Shown piece by piece: positions 24,124 through 35,796 of a stretch of DNA of 64,000 bases. Location: contig JAUIRK010000804.1 of assembly GCA_030549495.1 (NCBI GenBank), positions 412,247 to 476,246 of the forward strand, in the 5' to 3' direction. The notes below the pieces were generated by a model. That model had not been told where the DNA came from and did not search any database. It saw nothing but the letters and a program-made list of their open reading frames with translations. The stretch's first letter is position 1. Each line of letters begins with the position of its first letter. The position numbers and the translations under genes were made by a program. The stretch comes from Nectonema munidae. Its lineage: Eukaryota > Nematomorpha > Nectonematoida > Nectonematidae.

Positions 24124-24861
24124 TGAGTTAAATTTCTAACGAACCACCAACCAAACAAAAATAATTATTAAAATTAGCTAAAAATAATTATAATTCAATT
24201 TATAATATCATGATTAAATGTATTTCAACTTTTCTTTTTAATATGCCCAGTAAAATTTTAGCAGGATTGAATGGTAACCTAAATTGTAACCAATGGGGAA
24301 TTAGACAATAGTAATGTTTATGCCAATCTTGAAGTATGGCTTGATTGAACACATAAAAAAATTTGTTAAAGCTTTACTTCACTTTTCATTTCGTTTTCTA
24401 CAATGTATCGAAGTTGTGTCTATGTTGATCTAACTTTACATAACCAAAAGATTTTAAACCGTATTTTTTGGTTTTATTGACAAATACGATTTTAATAATG
24501 AAATCACAAAAAATATCTTAAACCCCTCTATATGGCGCAATTTCTTTTCAATTCTTAGTTCTCATGTAGAAAGATTGTCATAACAATGGCATTCTTGAAC
24601 ATTCTCTATAAAATGAAGGAATAATAATTTTGCGAAAAAAGTCTTCGATGTCACTTATACTATTCAGATCTACCCAGGTTCAAATGAAAAAGCCAAATCT
24701 ATTTCTTGAATACTTAAATAATTGTAAACATGATGTTTGAATCTTTTTGAAAAAGAATTGTTAAGCTTTTCAACTTTAAGATTTGACAACTTGAAATAAT
24801 TTTTATAACTTCTGTGAATAAAAGGGTAATAATTTTTATCTAATGACTTGCTAAAAAGAAA
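24124..24861. other. AT-rich gap
   Basis: No gene, repeat or paired terminus recognised. Confidence 0.4.
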
Positions 24862-25030
24862 GCGTGTGTAAGGTTGGTTAGATAGTTAACTTCTATATCA
24901 CAAGGTTTGGGGTTTGAACCAGCATCAAGCCTTTTTTGCTCATAGTGCGACGCAAGCGGTGCAATTGCAGCTTTTCAATGAAAACTTTTCAATGAAAACA
25001 CTCCAAGTTACACTCCAAGTTACAAGAATT
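24862..25030 (+). mobile_element. tRNA-derived SINE copy
   Basis: The tRNA-like head aaggttggttagatagttaa is followed by the B box ggggtttgaaccagc (24908-24922) and the family tail gcggtgcaattgcagctttt, caatgaaaacactccaagtt. Two short internal duplications are visible in the tail (ttcaatgaaaac twice, actccaagttac twice), which looks like replication slippage after insertion. Confidence 0.6.
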
Positions 25031-26194
25031 GTTGACAGAAAATTATAGAGGAAAACTCTTTACAAAAATATACATGTGTGAATTTAAAACTGGATTTGTC
25101 TACAAAGTTCGAAAATTCTTAGTGTTTTGATCTATTGTTACTCATACATTTTAATTTAAAGATAAAGGCCTATTTCCTAATCATTTTTACGGAGAGATTG
25201 TATGTAGTTTTTGTATACTACATCATTACATTTAAAATAAATTTAAACTTGGTTGTCTATATTTATGTGGGAAAAGAAACGGTTTTCTTGCCTTTTTCAT
25301 TGGTTGATTGAGATCATTAGATAAACTTAGAGATTTCAAAGACTCCAGTGAGAAAAAATACGGATAGAATATAAATCAAAACTATAAAATAATTAATATA
25401 GACCAAATTAGGAGTAAAGTATTTAGGCAGTCGTTAATAGAGCTTAAAGTACGTATAGACGCAAAAAAGGTTTCACAACAATTACATATAAACGATAATA
25501 AAGTGCACATAGTAATTCAACGGTTGAATAAAAATGGAAGAAATAATGATAATACGGCAGAATCTCGTTATTTTTGAGTCAGATAGGTTTAACAGTCGCT
25601 TATGTCAACGTTTTTAAGGCCCAAACACATAACACTGTTATTATATGTTAAAGTCGACTCTTGATTCGAGGTCGTATTCGTCGAACATTAGTTTAACTCG
25701 AAATAATATAGATGATGATACCTCACAATTACACTTTTTATCTCGAAGTATAAAAAAAACTCAAACCAAATGCACGAATTCTGTCAGAACCTTGCCTTTT
25801 CGGTTAAAACTTTTAAGCTGCTTAAAACATTCCTCAGAAACACATGCGTCCATCTAGAAAAGATTTTTCTTCCAACAGTAAATCATCTTGAAATGCTACT
25901 TTTAATTTTATAGCATGTTAATCCTTTTTTTTGAATATGTAAAAAAGATGATTGTTTCAGTAAAAAGAAAGGAGTAAGCTAGCTTTATAAAGTAAAACTT
26001 GTTTCTCCACAATTTGAGATAAGCTTTCACTTATAATTCAAGTTTTCTAAAAGCGATTAGACAGTGGTTCCCCAACTTCAATGTCTCACTCCGTCTAGAG
26101 AGAATCAAATTTACACTCTCCCTAAATCCTCTTTTTTCAATCGTTTAATCATATTTTAGATTTCTTAAATTTTAAACAAAATATAAATAATTTA
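25031..26194. other. Non-coding, with pogo-like and hAT-like orphan ends
   Basis: cagaatctcgttatttttga at 25558 resembles a pogo-type terminus and has a possible inverse (aaataacgagatc) at 27804. cagtggttccccaacttcaa at 26062 is a hAT-type start without a partner. No gene seen. Confidence 0.35.
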
Positions 26195-27280
26195 CCGTAT
26201 ATGCTTGAATATAAATCGAGTTTTTTTCTTTTAAAAACAGCCTCATTTTGTTACCTCAACTTATGGTCGAGTCAGTTATGAATACTATAATAGATATCAT
26301 ACATAGTATCAATTTACGCTTCAATTAGTTTTAACACACTTTTCACGCGCGATTTCTGATTGGTAACATGTAAATAGGATTAAAAGCATTTTACATAAAA
26401 AAAATTTATTAGCATTCTTTATTAAAAAAATCATTTTACCGTGGTTGGAAGCCAATGCTCATCTTCAAAAGAAAAACTGTAACTAAAGAGAAGTTCCCCT
26501 ATGGTGTGGTTGTTCATGTGAATGTAAAGGGATGAATGGATAGAGACAACGTGTTTGTTTGGCTACAGAAAGTTAGGAGATTTCGGCCTTTTCAGCAGCG
26601 CAGCCTGATGGTGTGGGATTCATTTCGTGCACACTTAATCAATAACGTCAAAAACACCACCCAATGAGGAAACAACAAAGATTTTGCATTCATAGCTGGT
26701 GGGCTTACTTCTGTTTTGCAACAACTCAATGTAAGCTTGAATAAACCATTCAAGGATGACCTTCGCCACAAATGGGGAAAATGGCGGCTAGTGGTAAAGC
26801 ACCAGTCACAAATGCCGGGAATTTCAAGAGGCCAAGTTTGGTGAAAGTGGCAGACTGGGTAAAGACTCATGGGAACAGATTGAGCCAGACATGGTACAAT
26901 ACTCTTTTAAGAAGTGTGGCATCAGATATGCCATGGACGCCACAGAAAATGGAATTCTTTGGCAAAGCCAGGAACAAGACTCTCAAGATGGGCTGGATGA
27001 ATACAATCCCATTGATGATATCATGACTTAGGAGCAAGCAAAACAGCTGTTCGACGAATCCAGCGATGAAGAAGTGTATTAATGTAACTTTGTAGTTGAA
27101 ATAAATCAAATAGCGCCTTGTTTGTTTTTGTTTCACCCAATTTTGGGCAAGAAATCGTTGAAAATTTGGCTGTCGAAAAGAGAGTATTTTAGCTCGACTT
27201 ATACTCGAGTTTCCTAGAATTTTGGTTAAAATTTAACCTCAACTTATACTCAAGATCGACTTATATTCAAGTATATACGG
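26195..27280 (+). mobile_element. pogo-superfamily DNA transposon (1086 bp), deleted
   Basis: The ends are inverted: CCGTATATGCTTGAATATAA at the left, and CCGTATATACTTGAATATAA for the right end reversed, with two mismatches. The left neighbour is TA, as expected for Tc1/mariner-pogo; the right neighbour is TC, one base off. The ends run on as atcgag / aagtcgatcttgagtataag, so the inverted repeat continues imperfectly beyond 20 bp. Confidence 0.8.
26443..27082 (+). pseudogene. pogo/Tigger-like transposase, C-terminal half
   Basis: Pieces in order: KPMLIFKRKTVTKEKFPYGV, FVWLQKVRRF, SLMVWDSFRAHLINNVK (second catalytic D in VWDSFRAHL), FAFIAGGLTSVLQQLNVSLN (the GGLTSxLQPLDVSxNKPFK block, with the third catalytic D of QPLD as N here), PFKDDLRHKW, KRPSLVKVADWVKTHG, then CGIRYAMDATENGILW and a stop after EEVY. 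This is the DDE region and tail of Tigger/pogo transposases. The N-terminal CENP-B-type DNA-binding part is absent. Several stops and two frame changes, plus the D-to-N change, make it inactive. Confidence 0.8.
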
Positions 27281-27821
27281 TCATTTAAAAATAATTTGAA
27301 TTAAAAAGTTACATTTATTTTAAGTTTAAAATTTAAGTTTTTTTGGATAATTCTCCAATTCAATTTCCTTCACTTTTAATAATATAAATTAGATGCTAGA
27401 AATATAAATAGTAAAAAAAATATTTATCAGTTGAAAATATATTATAGAAATATAAATCAAATTTATAAAAATATTTTCTTTACAAAATTTATGCTAAATT
27501 CAGCCCTTGAGGTATCTAAACCCTCACCTTTGTGAACCAGCGAATCAGAACATATTAATAATGCCAAGGTTTAGTTTCATAGATAGCTTTTTTAGGGAAA
27601 AATAGAAATGATATTGGAAAATTTTATTATTTAAATATGTTTGCTAATAAATGATTATTTCCAAAACTAAATTTCAGTTTCTGACAAAATTTCAATTTAA
27701 TTTAAGATATTATTGACAAAATAACCTTGAAGTTTACAAATTTATTTACTTCGAACTCAACATGTATAAATATCAAAGTTTTTAGTCCGTTCCCTCAACT
27801 TCGAAATAACGAGATCTATAC
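27281..27821. other. AT-rich gap
   Basis: Nothing beyond short frames; ends in the cttcgaaataacgagatc phrase mentioned for 25.56 kb. Confidence 0.35.
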
Positions 27822-27908
27822 ATTCAAGTTCGTATTGGCTCTAAGCAAGTTCAAATTGGCACTAAGCAAATTCGAATTTGCATTAAGGAAATTCAAATTG
27901 GTACTAAG
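27822..27908. repeat. 21-bp tandem repeat, about 4 units
   Basis: Four variants of aagttcaaattggcactaag follow each other at a 21-bp step, with clear drift between units (attcgaatttgcattaag, attcaaattggtactaag). Confidence 0.65.
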
Positions 27909-27929
27909 AATATCATAGTTCGATACAAA

Positions 27930-27985
27930 CGGCGCAGTTATGCCTTCTCGATGAAAACACCCAAGGTACCTTTATCTTTAAAAAA
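27930..27985 (+). mobile_element. SINE tail fragment
   Basis: ggcgcagttatgccttctcg, then atgaaaacacccaaggtacc, then tttatcttt: the 3' tail shared with the copies at 24.96 and 31.19 kb. The tRNA-like head is missing or replaced by the 21-bp repeat. Confidence 0.55.
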
Positions 27986-29854
27986 TTAGGGTAAATAAAA
28001 TAAATAATAAAGAAGTTTTTTACAGTCGAAAGTTAAAAAAATTTAATTTTCCTAAACATACCAAGAAGACGAGAAACTTTGGCGTAGACATTACATATAT
28101 GTGCAGTGAAAGAAATGTTTTCTGTTAATTTTTCAAGTCTAGGTATTTGAAATAAGTTATTCTGTTCAAGGGGGTGTCGCCTAAAAAGATAGGAAAAGCA
28201 AATAAGTTTTCATTATAATTAAATGGATTCAAGTTTTTAAATTTATGTTTTTGACATTTAGATAAATTACTTAGATAATAATTAAAAATATTTTTAATGT
28301 TCTAATGTCTGTAATAAGTATTTTTTATAAGTTTTTTTACAAAATGTACGGTTAGTGTTGATGATGATGATCGAATACAAGAGAACTTACAATTTCCAGT
28401 TATAATCAAATATACTTTGTACGCACAATTACAATACGTATACCATTACTACGAGCAATATACTAGATTGATTCGAAACCACAATGGTGCAATGAATTCA
28501 TAAGTAAATAAAGATCATCAAAGCTAACCGTTGACGGCTTTTTTTTTCATGCTGCTGACACACAACTACTAAACGGGAGTTCAAATCTCATGGCGAGAAC
28601 CTCAAAAATTCTCAAAGTAGTTTTGAAAAGACAAAGTGGAACTGATGAGAGTGGTTTTGAAGAGACAAAGTGGAAATGATGGGACTTTAATAACAGAGAC
28701 CCGTCATTTACACATTGTAATGTTAGTGATGATGATGGAATCAAGAGAACTTACGATTTTCAGATATAATTTATAAGTAGTCAAAATATTTTCTAACTTT
28801 TCTAAAACATTAGATGGCTTGTAATAAGTATGATTAAATTTTGGTTTATTGGGATATTTCTTACCAAAATGGGTCATTTCATAACCAAAATTAAAAAAAA
28901 CTTAATACGAAGCGTCTACAACTAGGTACGAAATGTCTCGGTACTAAAAGTCTTAAGTAAGAAATGTAGCGAAGCAACCTATATAAATTAAAATTCTGCA
29001 TACTTGGAATGAAGAGACGTTTAGGACATTTTTATTCCACTTATGTTAAAAGAAATTCATCTGAAAAATGAGAAGTATGATACAGATAAACGTGTGCAAA
29101 GGATATGAAAGGTCATAAAATCAATAATTAAAAAATTTTACTATCGAGAGATGTAAAAAATATGCATTGCAATAAGAAAGTAAAATATATATAACATATA
29201 TATAACATTTTCTGTCAAATTCCTTTTAAATTGTTAAAATAGTGTCTATCCATCATTGTGGATTTTATTGGAATTGGTGTATATAATTGTGCCTAGTGAG
29301 CTTCGTTGAAGGCATACTACACAAGAATATGCTTCACTCGATTTGAAAGTGTCGAGTGGAAATGACGAAATTTGAGAAGATAAATAGCAATATCGACATT
29401 CGCATTGACAAGAGACGCTTCTTCCATCGAATTGGTTTTCTCAGGCCACGTTGATTATATCCACTACTTGAGTAAGTTTATTCTGCAATCTCTCACACCA
29501 CGTGAAGAGATCACTTCTTTATGAAGAAATAAATAAACGAGATGTGAGTACTATATATGCGAAAGAGACTCATTATCGATGTTGACACACATGTCATGCA
29601 TAGTAAATGATCGAATTCAAGGGTCTGCACTATTATGGCGAAAACACGAAATTTCGTCCTTGACAAAAGTTTATTTTTATTAGGACGAAATCTTCTTTTA
29701 TCTACGAAATCTCTCTTTTCTGTATACAACTAAAAGACTTGAAATTTTCAAAATTTTATATTTTTAATAATTTTTTGGCTCTTGATAAAATCGTGTTTTT
29801 ATTATAAAGCGGTTGAGGGACAAGTTGGCCTCTGGCCAAATTAGTACTTCAGAC
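27986..29854. other. Non-coding; short self-similar phrases
   Basis: gagttcaaatctc at 28578 could be a further SINE B box. The stretch 28615-28685 repeats ttttgaa(g/a)agacaaagtgga twice. 28865-28990 and 29350-29710 contain variants of tacgaaatgtctcggtac and ggacgaaatcttc in both orientations, the same phrase style as the fold-back MITEs. No gene seen. Confidence 0.35.
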
Positions 29855-30826
29855 CAGCGGGGGAGTGCAGTGCGTTATGTTTTGTAATTAATGTATGATA
29901 TGATAGCTTTTTGTAAAAAATACAATTCGAAAAAAAATATCCAAGTTCGGTACTGTTTTTATCTTTGGTACGTTTTTTTATCGAGCATGTGAGCTTCAAT
30001 TTAAACCCGTTACTTGAGAGATATCATATTTCAGTCAATAAGTTTTTTTGATTTATTTGTTCACCACAAATACGTGTAATATAATCCAAAAGGAATATCA
30101 TATATTATACCGCAATATAAAATCTAATTATACAAAAGATTGATTAGCAAGTTCATTTATTTACTTAATTTTTATACAAGAAAAAGTAGTTATTCAAACG
30201 TTTTAAAATTTATGATTATTATATAATCCATTTTCAAATACATTTTTTACAAATATTGCTAACTTTTCTATATTTGTTCTGGATAAAATCAATTCTATTA
30301 GGATGCGCATACCAGCGGCTTGAAATGGCTTTTTGAGTTCCCTCGCATTTTAACGTAAACTTTGTAACACATCTTTTCTTCATAAATATTTTATAATGTT
30401 GATAAAATGACATATGAATTGTTTTCTTTGTTATGAGAAATAAATTCTTTTTCTTCTTCTTCTTCTTTTAGGTGATAAATGTATTTAACTTTACATGAAT
30501 TATCTTTTAAAATTATATATCGAATGTATGTTTTTGAATTTTTCTTAACATACTATATTATTTTAAATTACCTTCCTTAAATGAAAAATATATAAAAAAT
30601 AAAATTGAAAAACAATGTACTGGTAGTGATTCTACTAAAGCATATTGGAGTCATTTATTGGCAAGGTAAAAAACATCCAACAAATCTTTTTGATTATGTT
30701 TAGCTTTTTTTTCAAAATTTGATACGTTTTATCGTATTCTTTTATTCCCATAAGATTTTAAGATACAAAAAAGTAAAGTTTGAAAGTATGAAATTTCTTT
30801 TTAAACCGTAACGTAGGCCATCACTG
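29855..30826 (+). repeat. REP2 copy B, possibly complete non-autonomous hAT
   Basis: The right part (30.1-30.83 kb) matches 3.13-3.55 kb. The right end reversed is CAGTGATGGCCTACGTTACG. The most likely left end is cagcgggggagtg at 29855, and the flanks cttcagac / ctttagat agree in 6 of 8 bases, as an aged 8-bp duplication would. A TTC microsatellite sits at 30449-30472. The sequence directly after (30835, CAGAAGTAGGCAATCTGTGG) looks like the start of yet another hAT-type MITE. Confidence 0.5.
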
Positions 30827-31125
30827 CTTTAGATCAGAAGTAGGCAATCTGTGGCAGGCGTGCCAAGTGTGGCAATCGGATCAATTGACAATGGAACGCA
30901 TACGTCATCTCTATAAATTATAACTATATTTCAAGATTAGACATAATAAATAAGTTACATATTTACATGTTTTTTATGATTTAGTTAAACTAACTATCAA
31001 GCTGTGTTGGCAATATTAAATTTCCATAAAAAATATCACTAAACAAAAATATTTTGAATGAATTGTCTTGAGGCCTAATTGTCCCTGAACCGCACAAAGA
31101 TGTTCAAACTAATTTACCTACTTAC
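30827..31125. other. Orphan hAT-type terminus and AT-rich sequence
   Basis: cagaagtaggcaatctgtgg (30835-30854) followed by caggcgtgccaagtgtgg is a typical hAT MITE start; its other end was not found. Confidence 0.4.
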
Positions 31126-31240
31126 CATGCGTTAGTAAGATTGGTTAGATACAGCGTCAAGCGCCCTTTCTTGATTGTTCGAAATAAGCGTTGCAAGTGT
31201 GCCTTGGCGATGAAAACATCCCACGGTACCTTTACCTTTG
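31126..31240 (+). mobile_element. tRNA-derived SINE copy
   Basis: The head has gttagtaagattggttagat, then a degraded B box (gattgttcgaaataa) and the best preserved family tail: gcgttgcaagtgtgccttgg, cgatgaaaacatcccacggt, acctttacctttg. The three tails at 24.96, 27.94 and 31.19 kb agree over about 50 bp. Confidence 0.6.
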
Positions 31241-32815
31241 CTATGCTGATTCTAAACAAGGAGAATATTGAAAATAGGCTCAAATTTTGAGGATCATCTA
31301 CTTTAAGCACCCTCCTTTTAAAATTTATCTCATTTTGAGACAAGAAAATTAGTAGTGACAGAGGTTTTAAAAAGCAAAAATAAAATTTTAATCTAACCTA
31401 CTTGTATATAATAATGTGATAAAAAAAATTAGATTAGAAAAAAAAACTATTTATATTTGTATCCATTAGTTATACATAGTTATAACGAGTAAAGTATACA
31501 GTCTAAAATGCGTAATGCGTTTGTCAGATAAGTTTTACATCTTATTATCAAAAGGTTGCACTGACGCCTGATCTAGACAATTCGACTTCAAGACAATGTC
31601 CATATATTTAGAGGTTGAATTCAACAACTATAAAACATGAAATGTTCAGTATTTTTTTTTAATATTTTAAGAAAACTTATTGTAGATTTCAATAATTTTT
31701 TGCTTGTTGACGAAATCGACTGTTTTCTTTTATTTTTTTATCTGATTCAAAGTTATTTTTAGAAGAACTTGAATTACAGTGGATATGTCTTTCTTATCAA
31801 AATTTGGACTAACAACAACTTGTATATTTGGTTTAGAAATGATGTACATTTAAAATTTTTAAGAAAATTACGTTTTTCAAGATTCTGCGACAATTCATTG
31901 CATGACACTTGGCCAATTAAATTTAAATTTTCTATTATTTGACCATATAAGCATCTAATAACAAGTAATGAAATTACTTTTTTTATTTTTTTCCAATAAA
32001 AATTTATTTAAAAAAGTTTTTTTAATTTTTATAATTATACAAATAAATTAAAAATTTTTCTTTTATTTTCAATAAAAAAATCAAAAAATATTTATAAATA
32101 TCTTTCCTAATTTTTTTAACCCTTTGATTTACCATCCAAATTGATTACCATCTTTTGAGGACCAGAATCTTGAAGAATAATCGTCTACTTTCTTTTTCCA
32201 TTGATTTTGTATGTTTTAAGCAGATGATTATTATTTCTTGGTACACTGGGGTCACACTAATCCTCAAGAGGTTTTAAATAAAAATTTAATATAGAAAAAA
32301 AAATTAAAAAAAAAAGTAATAGGTTAGTTAATTTCTTAGATAGTAAAAATTACCTATACTTATATAAGTTTATAATAGTAAATTAAAACATTAAAAGTTT
32401 TATTTTTAACCAACGAAGCATCACCGAACCTTTTATAAAATTTTTACACTTTTTGTTCTAACCAGTTCCTTTTTTCATAGTAAGAATATTTCGCAGACAA
32501 CTCACCCCAAAAGCAACTCCGCCAGGAGCTATGATACCAAATCTCCCGAATCGCGTTATTTTTTATTATTTATAAAAAAATCCATATCACTTTCATGCAC
32601 GGACCAAATAACCAAAAACTTTGCACGGAATTTAGATAAAATATACAAATAATAATTTTCAATAAATTTAAAAAGAAAATAATCAGAAATCTTTATTAAT
32701 GAAAAAAGAATTATTTTAAAATTTAATATAAATAAATTTCAATGATCAAAATATTCTAAAGAAAAAAATATTAATTGTGGGCGAAAACATTTGCGCTTTA
32801 CTGTATATATGCTTC
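31241..32815. other. 1.6 kb AT-rich gap
   Basis: No gene or paired repeat. Long A/T-only stretches around 31.97-32.12 and 32.28-32.32 kb. Confidence 0.4.
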
Positions 32816-32969
32816 CTAGTCAAAATCCCAGAAAACTAAGAACCCCTCTAACATAATCTCCGAAAACTAAAATCTCCGTTACCAAAATCCCCAAAAATTT
32901 AAGTGACTACTACCTTAGTTTTCGGGGATTTTGGTAGCAGAGATTTTGGTTTTTCGGGATTATGACTAG
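32816..32969. mobile_element. Fold-back hairpin element (154 bp)
   Basis: The left arm begins ctagtcaaaatcccagaaaa and the right arm reversed begins ctagtcataatcccgaaaaa. The two arms can pair over nearly their whole length around a short centre at about 32.90 kb. Each arm is itself built from variants of the phrase aaaatctccgaaaactaa. No coding capacity; it would form a strong stem if transcribed or single-stranded. Confidence 0.7.
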
Positions 32970-33854
32970 ATACCGTCTAGATCTACCACTGCCATAGATA
33001 CATGGTGTGTAGACAAAATTTAGGAACAGATCATAGATATAAAACTACTTTACTACTTATGCACAGAACAATTTAAATCAATAATTTTACGTAATCCTAA
33101 CAGTTTTCAATTGATATTGCTAGCCTAATTTTTCCTACCACTTTGCTATGCGGGCCGCATGCGAACCTCAGGATCGCGGTTGAGAAACACTGTAATAGAT
33201 GGATTTTTGGTTGGCCTTAAGGAAGATGTCTTATTTGCGTAATAGATATTTGGGTATTTGGTAGTTCAATTCGGTCTCTTGATCATTTTGCTTTTAGTTA
33301 ATTATATAGGTTAATTTCTTAGTTAAAGAAAACTACTAAATGTACGATTATAATATATTGGCATTTGCAAACAATGCAAAATATGGTTTTAAAACAAAAT
33401 GAATATATTAAAAGAATCACTAATCTAAAAAAAAAATTATGCGGCGACTAATTCACCTTAAAAACGAGAAAATCACAAAATGTGTATGAAAAAACTATGC
33501 AGTAGCGAAAGTATCTCAAAAAGTTGAAAAATAATTTAAATTACCTTGTAAAGTAGTATGCAGAGCGCAAATTGTCAAAAAATAAAGAAACCGAATTGTC
33601 TCTAAAAGATAATTATAAAACAATATCAAAATATTATAAAGAATAAATTGCACAAAGGTTTAAATATCTTGACAACAAATTTACAGCGGGTAATTGTTAT
33701 GCTAAATAAAAGAATAAAATATATGCAACTACACTGATTTCAAAAACAGATTTAGTCGATAAAGCAAGATTATTCAACTTAAAAATTCGCTAGTTAGATT
33801 TTAGCTTGTTAATTGGCTGCATTGAAATTAGGGAACGGATTTTACTTTCTAACT
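32970..33854. other. AT-rich gap with an orphan hAT end
   Basis: The stretch 33149-33192 ends in ggatcgcggttgagaaacac and then tg; reversed it starts CAGTGTTTCTCAACCGCGAT, a hAT-type terminus preceded by a gcgggccgcatgcg patch. No partner end found. Confidence 0.45.
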
Positions 33855-33862
33855 ATCTAACT

Positions 33863-34150
33863 CAGGGGTCGATAACAGATCTTTACGGGTCGATAAGTTA
33901 GACAAATTTACCAAAGTGTGAGTATGCTTTTTTTACTTTATAGTGGTAATAAATCTCCTTTTTTTTAAAAACATAAGTTAGGACATTTTATAGTATAGGA
34001 TATAGAAAACATTTTTGATTTGTATTTTTCCTCTTAATTGTTGGACATTGATTAATGTTTTTATGAAACATTCCTATGTGGGGAAGGGGTCGATGTGAAG
34101 ACAAATGTTCTATGAAGGGGTCGACGGGTAAAAAAGTTTGCCGATCCCTG
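33863..34150. mobile_element. hAT MITE (288 bp) with perfect 8-bp duplication
   Basis: The left end is CAGGGGTCGATAACAGATC and the right end reversed is CAGGGATCGGCAAACTTTTT. Exact duplication atctaact at 33855-33862 and 34151-34158. Both arms hold a ttacgggtcga / gggtcgacggg phrase. Non-coding. Confidence 0.85.
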
Positions 34151-34158
34151 ATCTAACT

Positions 34159-35109
34159 ACATAAGAGAAAATCCAATAGAGATCACGACAATTCGATCTT
34201 CAGACATGTACACATTTTTACCATTCGAAATTTTGACTCTGTGTGTTGTATCGAAGATCTATCCAACTTATTACATAATTGAAGAACAAAACAAAAAAAA
34301 GATTTCAGAATAAACTTTTTTTAAAAATAATATTTTATGAAATTATATTTTGTTGATAGATGGCGTTAAAATATTTCAGAAAAAATGTGTTCATTTTTTT
34401 TTAATAAAATTTTATTTTTTAAAAAACAACTTACACTAAAGATAAAAAATTACGTTCCTATTTTTGAGTACCAAGAATATTTTTGAATGAATTTTACCAT
34501 TGAAAAACACGATTAAGAAAAGCCATAGATGTCCTTGTGTGAGAGGGATGTAAAAATATTGAAAAAAGACATTAAATGCTACATTTAGAGCATACATTTT
34601 TGAATTTTTTACTGCTCTAAGGATGAAATTGTAATTGTCAGAAATCGTCTAGGCATTTTTTTATCTGCCTTCTTATATAAAACGATGAAGGAAATACATT
34701 TTAGGCATCACAATTGACGAAAAACGATCAATCAATTGAAACCGTAGAATGTAAAAAGAGAAATTTATCAATTAGATAACATAATCATTACTTTTTCCCA
34801 AGCTATTGCAAATGCATTTTCATTATTAGCACATTGCACAAAATGATGTATATTATTATTGGTATTTATGATGGAAATCACTGAATACTCACTCATTCAT
34901 TTCCCATTTATAGAGCAAATCAGAGTAACAAACTTTCATTTTTTCCAAGATTGCAAAAATTGGAATATGTTCTACAACTGCAGAATAAGTTTAAGCATGA
35001 GAGAGAATAATTAAAAAAACATAACGAAGTCATTATATATAGGCGAATACGCGATTGGTGACGTGGTAAATTAAGAGGAAAATTCATTAAGGATTAATGT
35101 TTCCACAAA
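34159..35109. other. AT-rich gap
   Basis: No gene, tandem repeat or paired termini recognised. Confidence 0.4.
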
Positions 35110-35320
35110 TTTATGTAGATATTTAAAGTAATTATGGGCCCTGGAAATTCTCGGGTTGGTGTTGTGTGCGTGTCGTTGATTTTCTTTAGTGCACTCTTGA
35201 AGGCAATGCTGAGAGAAGGGAGAAAATAGAAGAAGTATTTGTGTGGAAAAGATTGGCAGTATCAAAAGTGTGGTAGCTCCATAAATTAAATAGTGTATTG
35301 TGAGTAAATAAACATTCTCT
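35110..35320 (-). repeat. REP3 copy 2
   Basis: Inverted relative to the 18.1-18.3 kb copy, with about 130 bp of readable similarity. A 100-codon minus-strand frame (35071-35373) spans it, but the first copy does not keep that frame, so I treat it as an interspersed repeat and not a gene. Confidence 0.55.
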
Positions 35321-35684
35321 TGGTCATTCTTAGCGCCCATCTTCCTATTTTCTATCCTATATTTCGTTTTCAAAATTTATGCGTTTAAAATGAATTACAT
35401 CAAAATATTAATTTTTAAATAGAGTAAAAAAGTTATTTAAACAGATCTAGTATATAGAGATATATTTATCAGAACACATGATAGAACATCAACTCGAATT
35501 GAACAGCCTCCATTTGGTCTACCTCAGGTTTGTGTACAGTTAGCGGCTACCGGCGAAAATGTTGTGACACAACCGGAAACACTCGGGTGAATTTTTGTCG
35601 GTATTTGTGAGTTATGGTAAAAAGTATCATTCTTGCAGTACTCTAATATAGACGCATATATTTTTTCTAGTTACTATCCCCCAT

Positions 35685-35796
35685 TAGGGTGGCCCTTAAA
35701 AATAAATATATGATTTTTGTTTGCTCCACCCCTTTTTCTTGTTCTATTTACATCAAAAACTGTGTATGCAAAAAAAATTTCGATATTAATAATGTA
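35685..35796. other. Alternative left terminus upstream of the divergent hAT copy
   Basis: tagggtggcccttaaaaata at 35685 is very similar to tagaggtggccctttaatat at 35797. Either the element starts here and 35797 is an internal subterminal repeat, or the remains of two related insertions lie side by side. Confidence 0.4.

Noticed and set aside
25558-27812. One large pogo element from 25.56 to 27.81 kb
   Set aside because: Only a 13-bp phrase is shared between the ends; the 26,195-27,280 element has better ends and holds all of the transposase pieces.
35071-35373. 100-codon minus-strand frame as a host gene
   Set aside because: Overlaps a repeat (REP3) whose other copy is not open in that frame.
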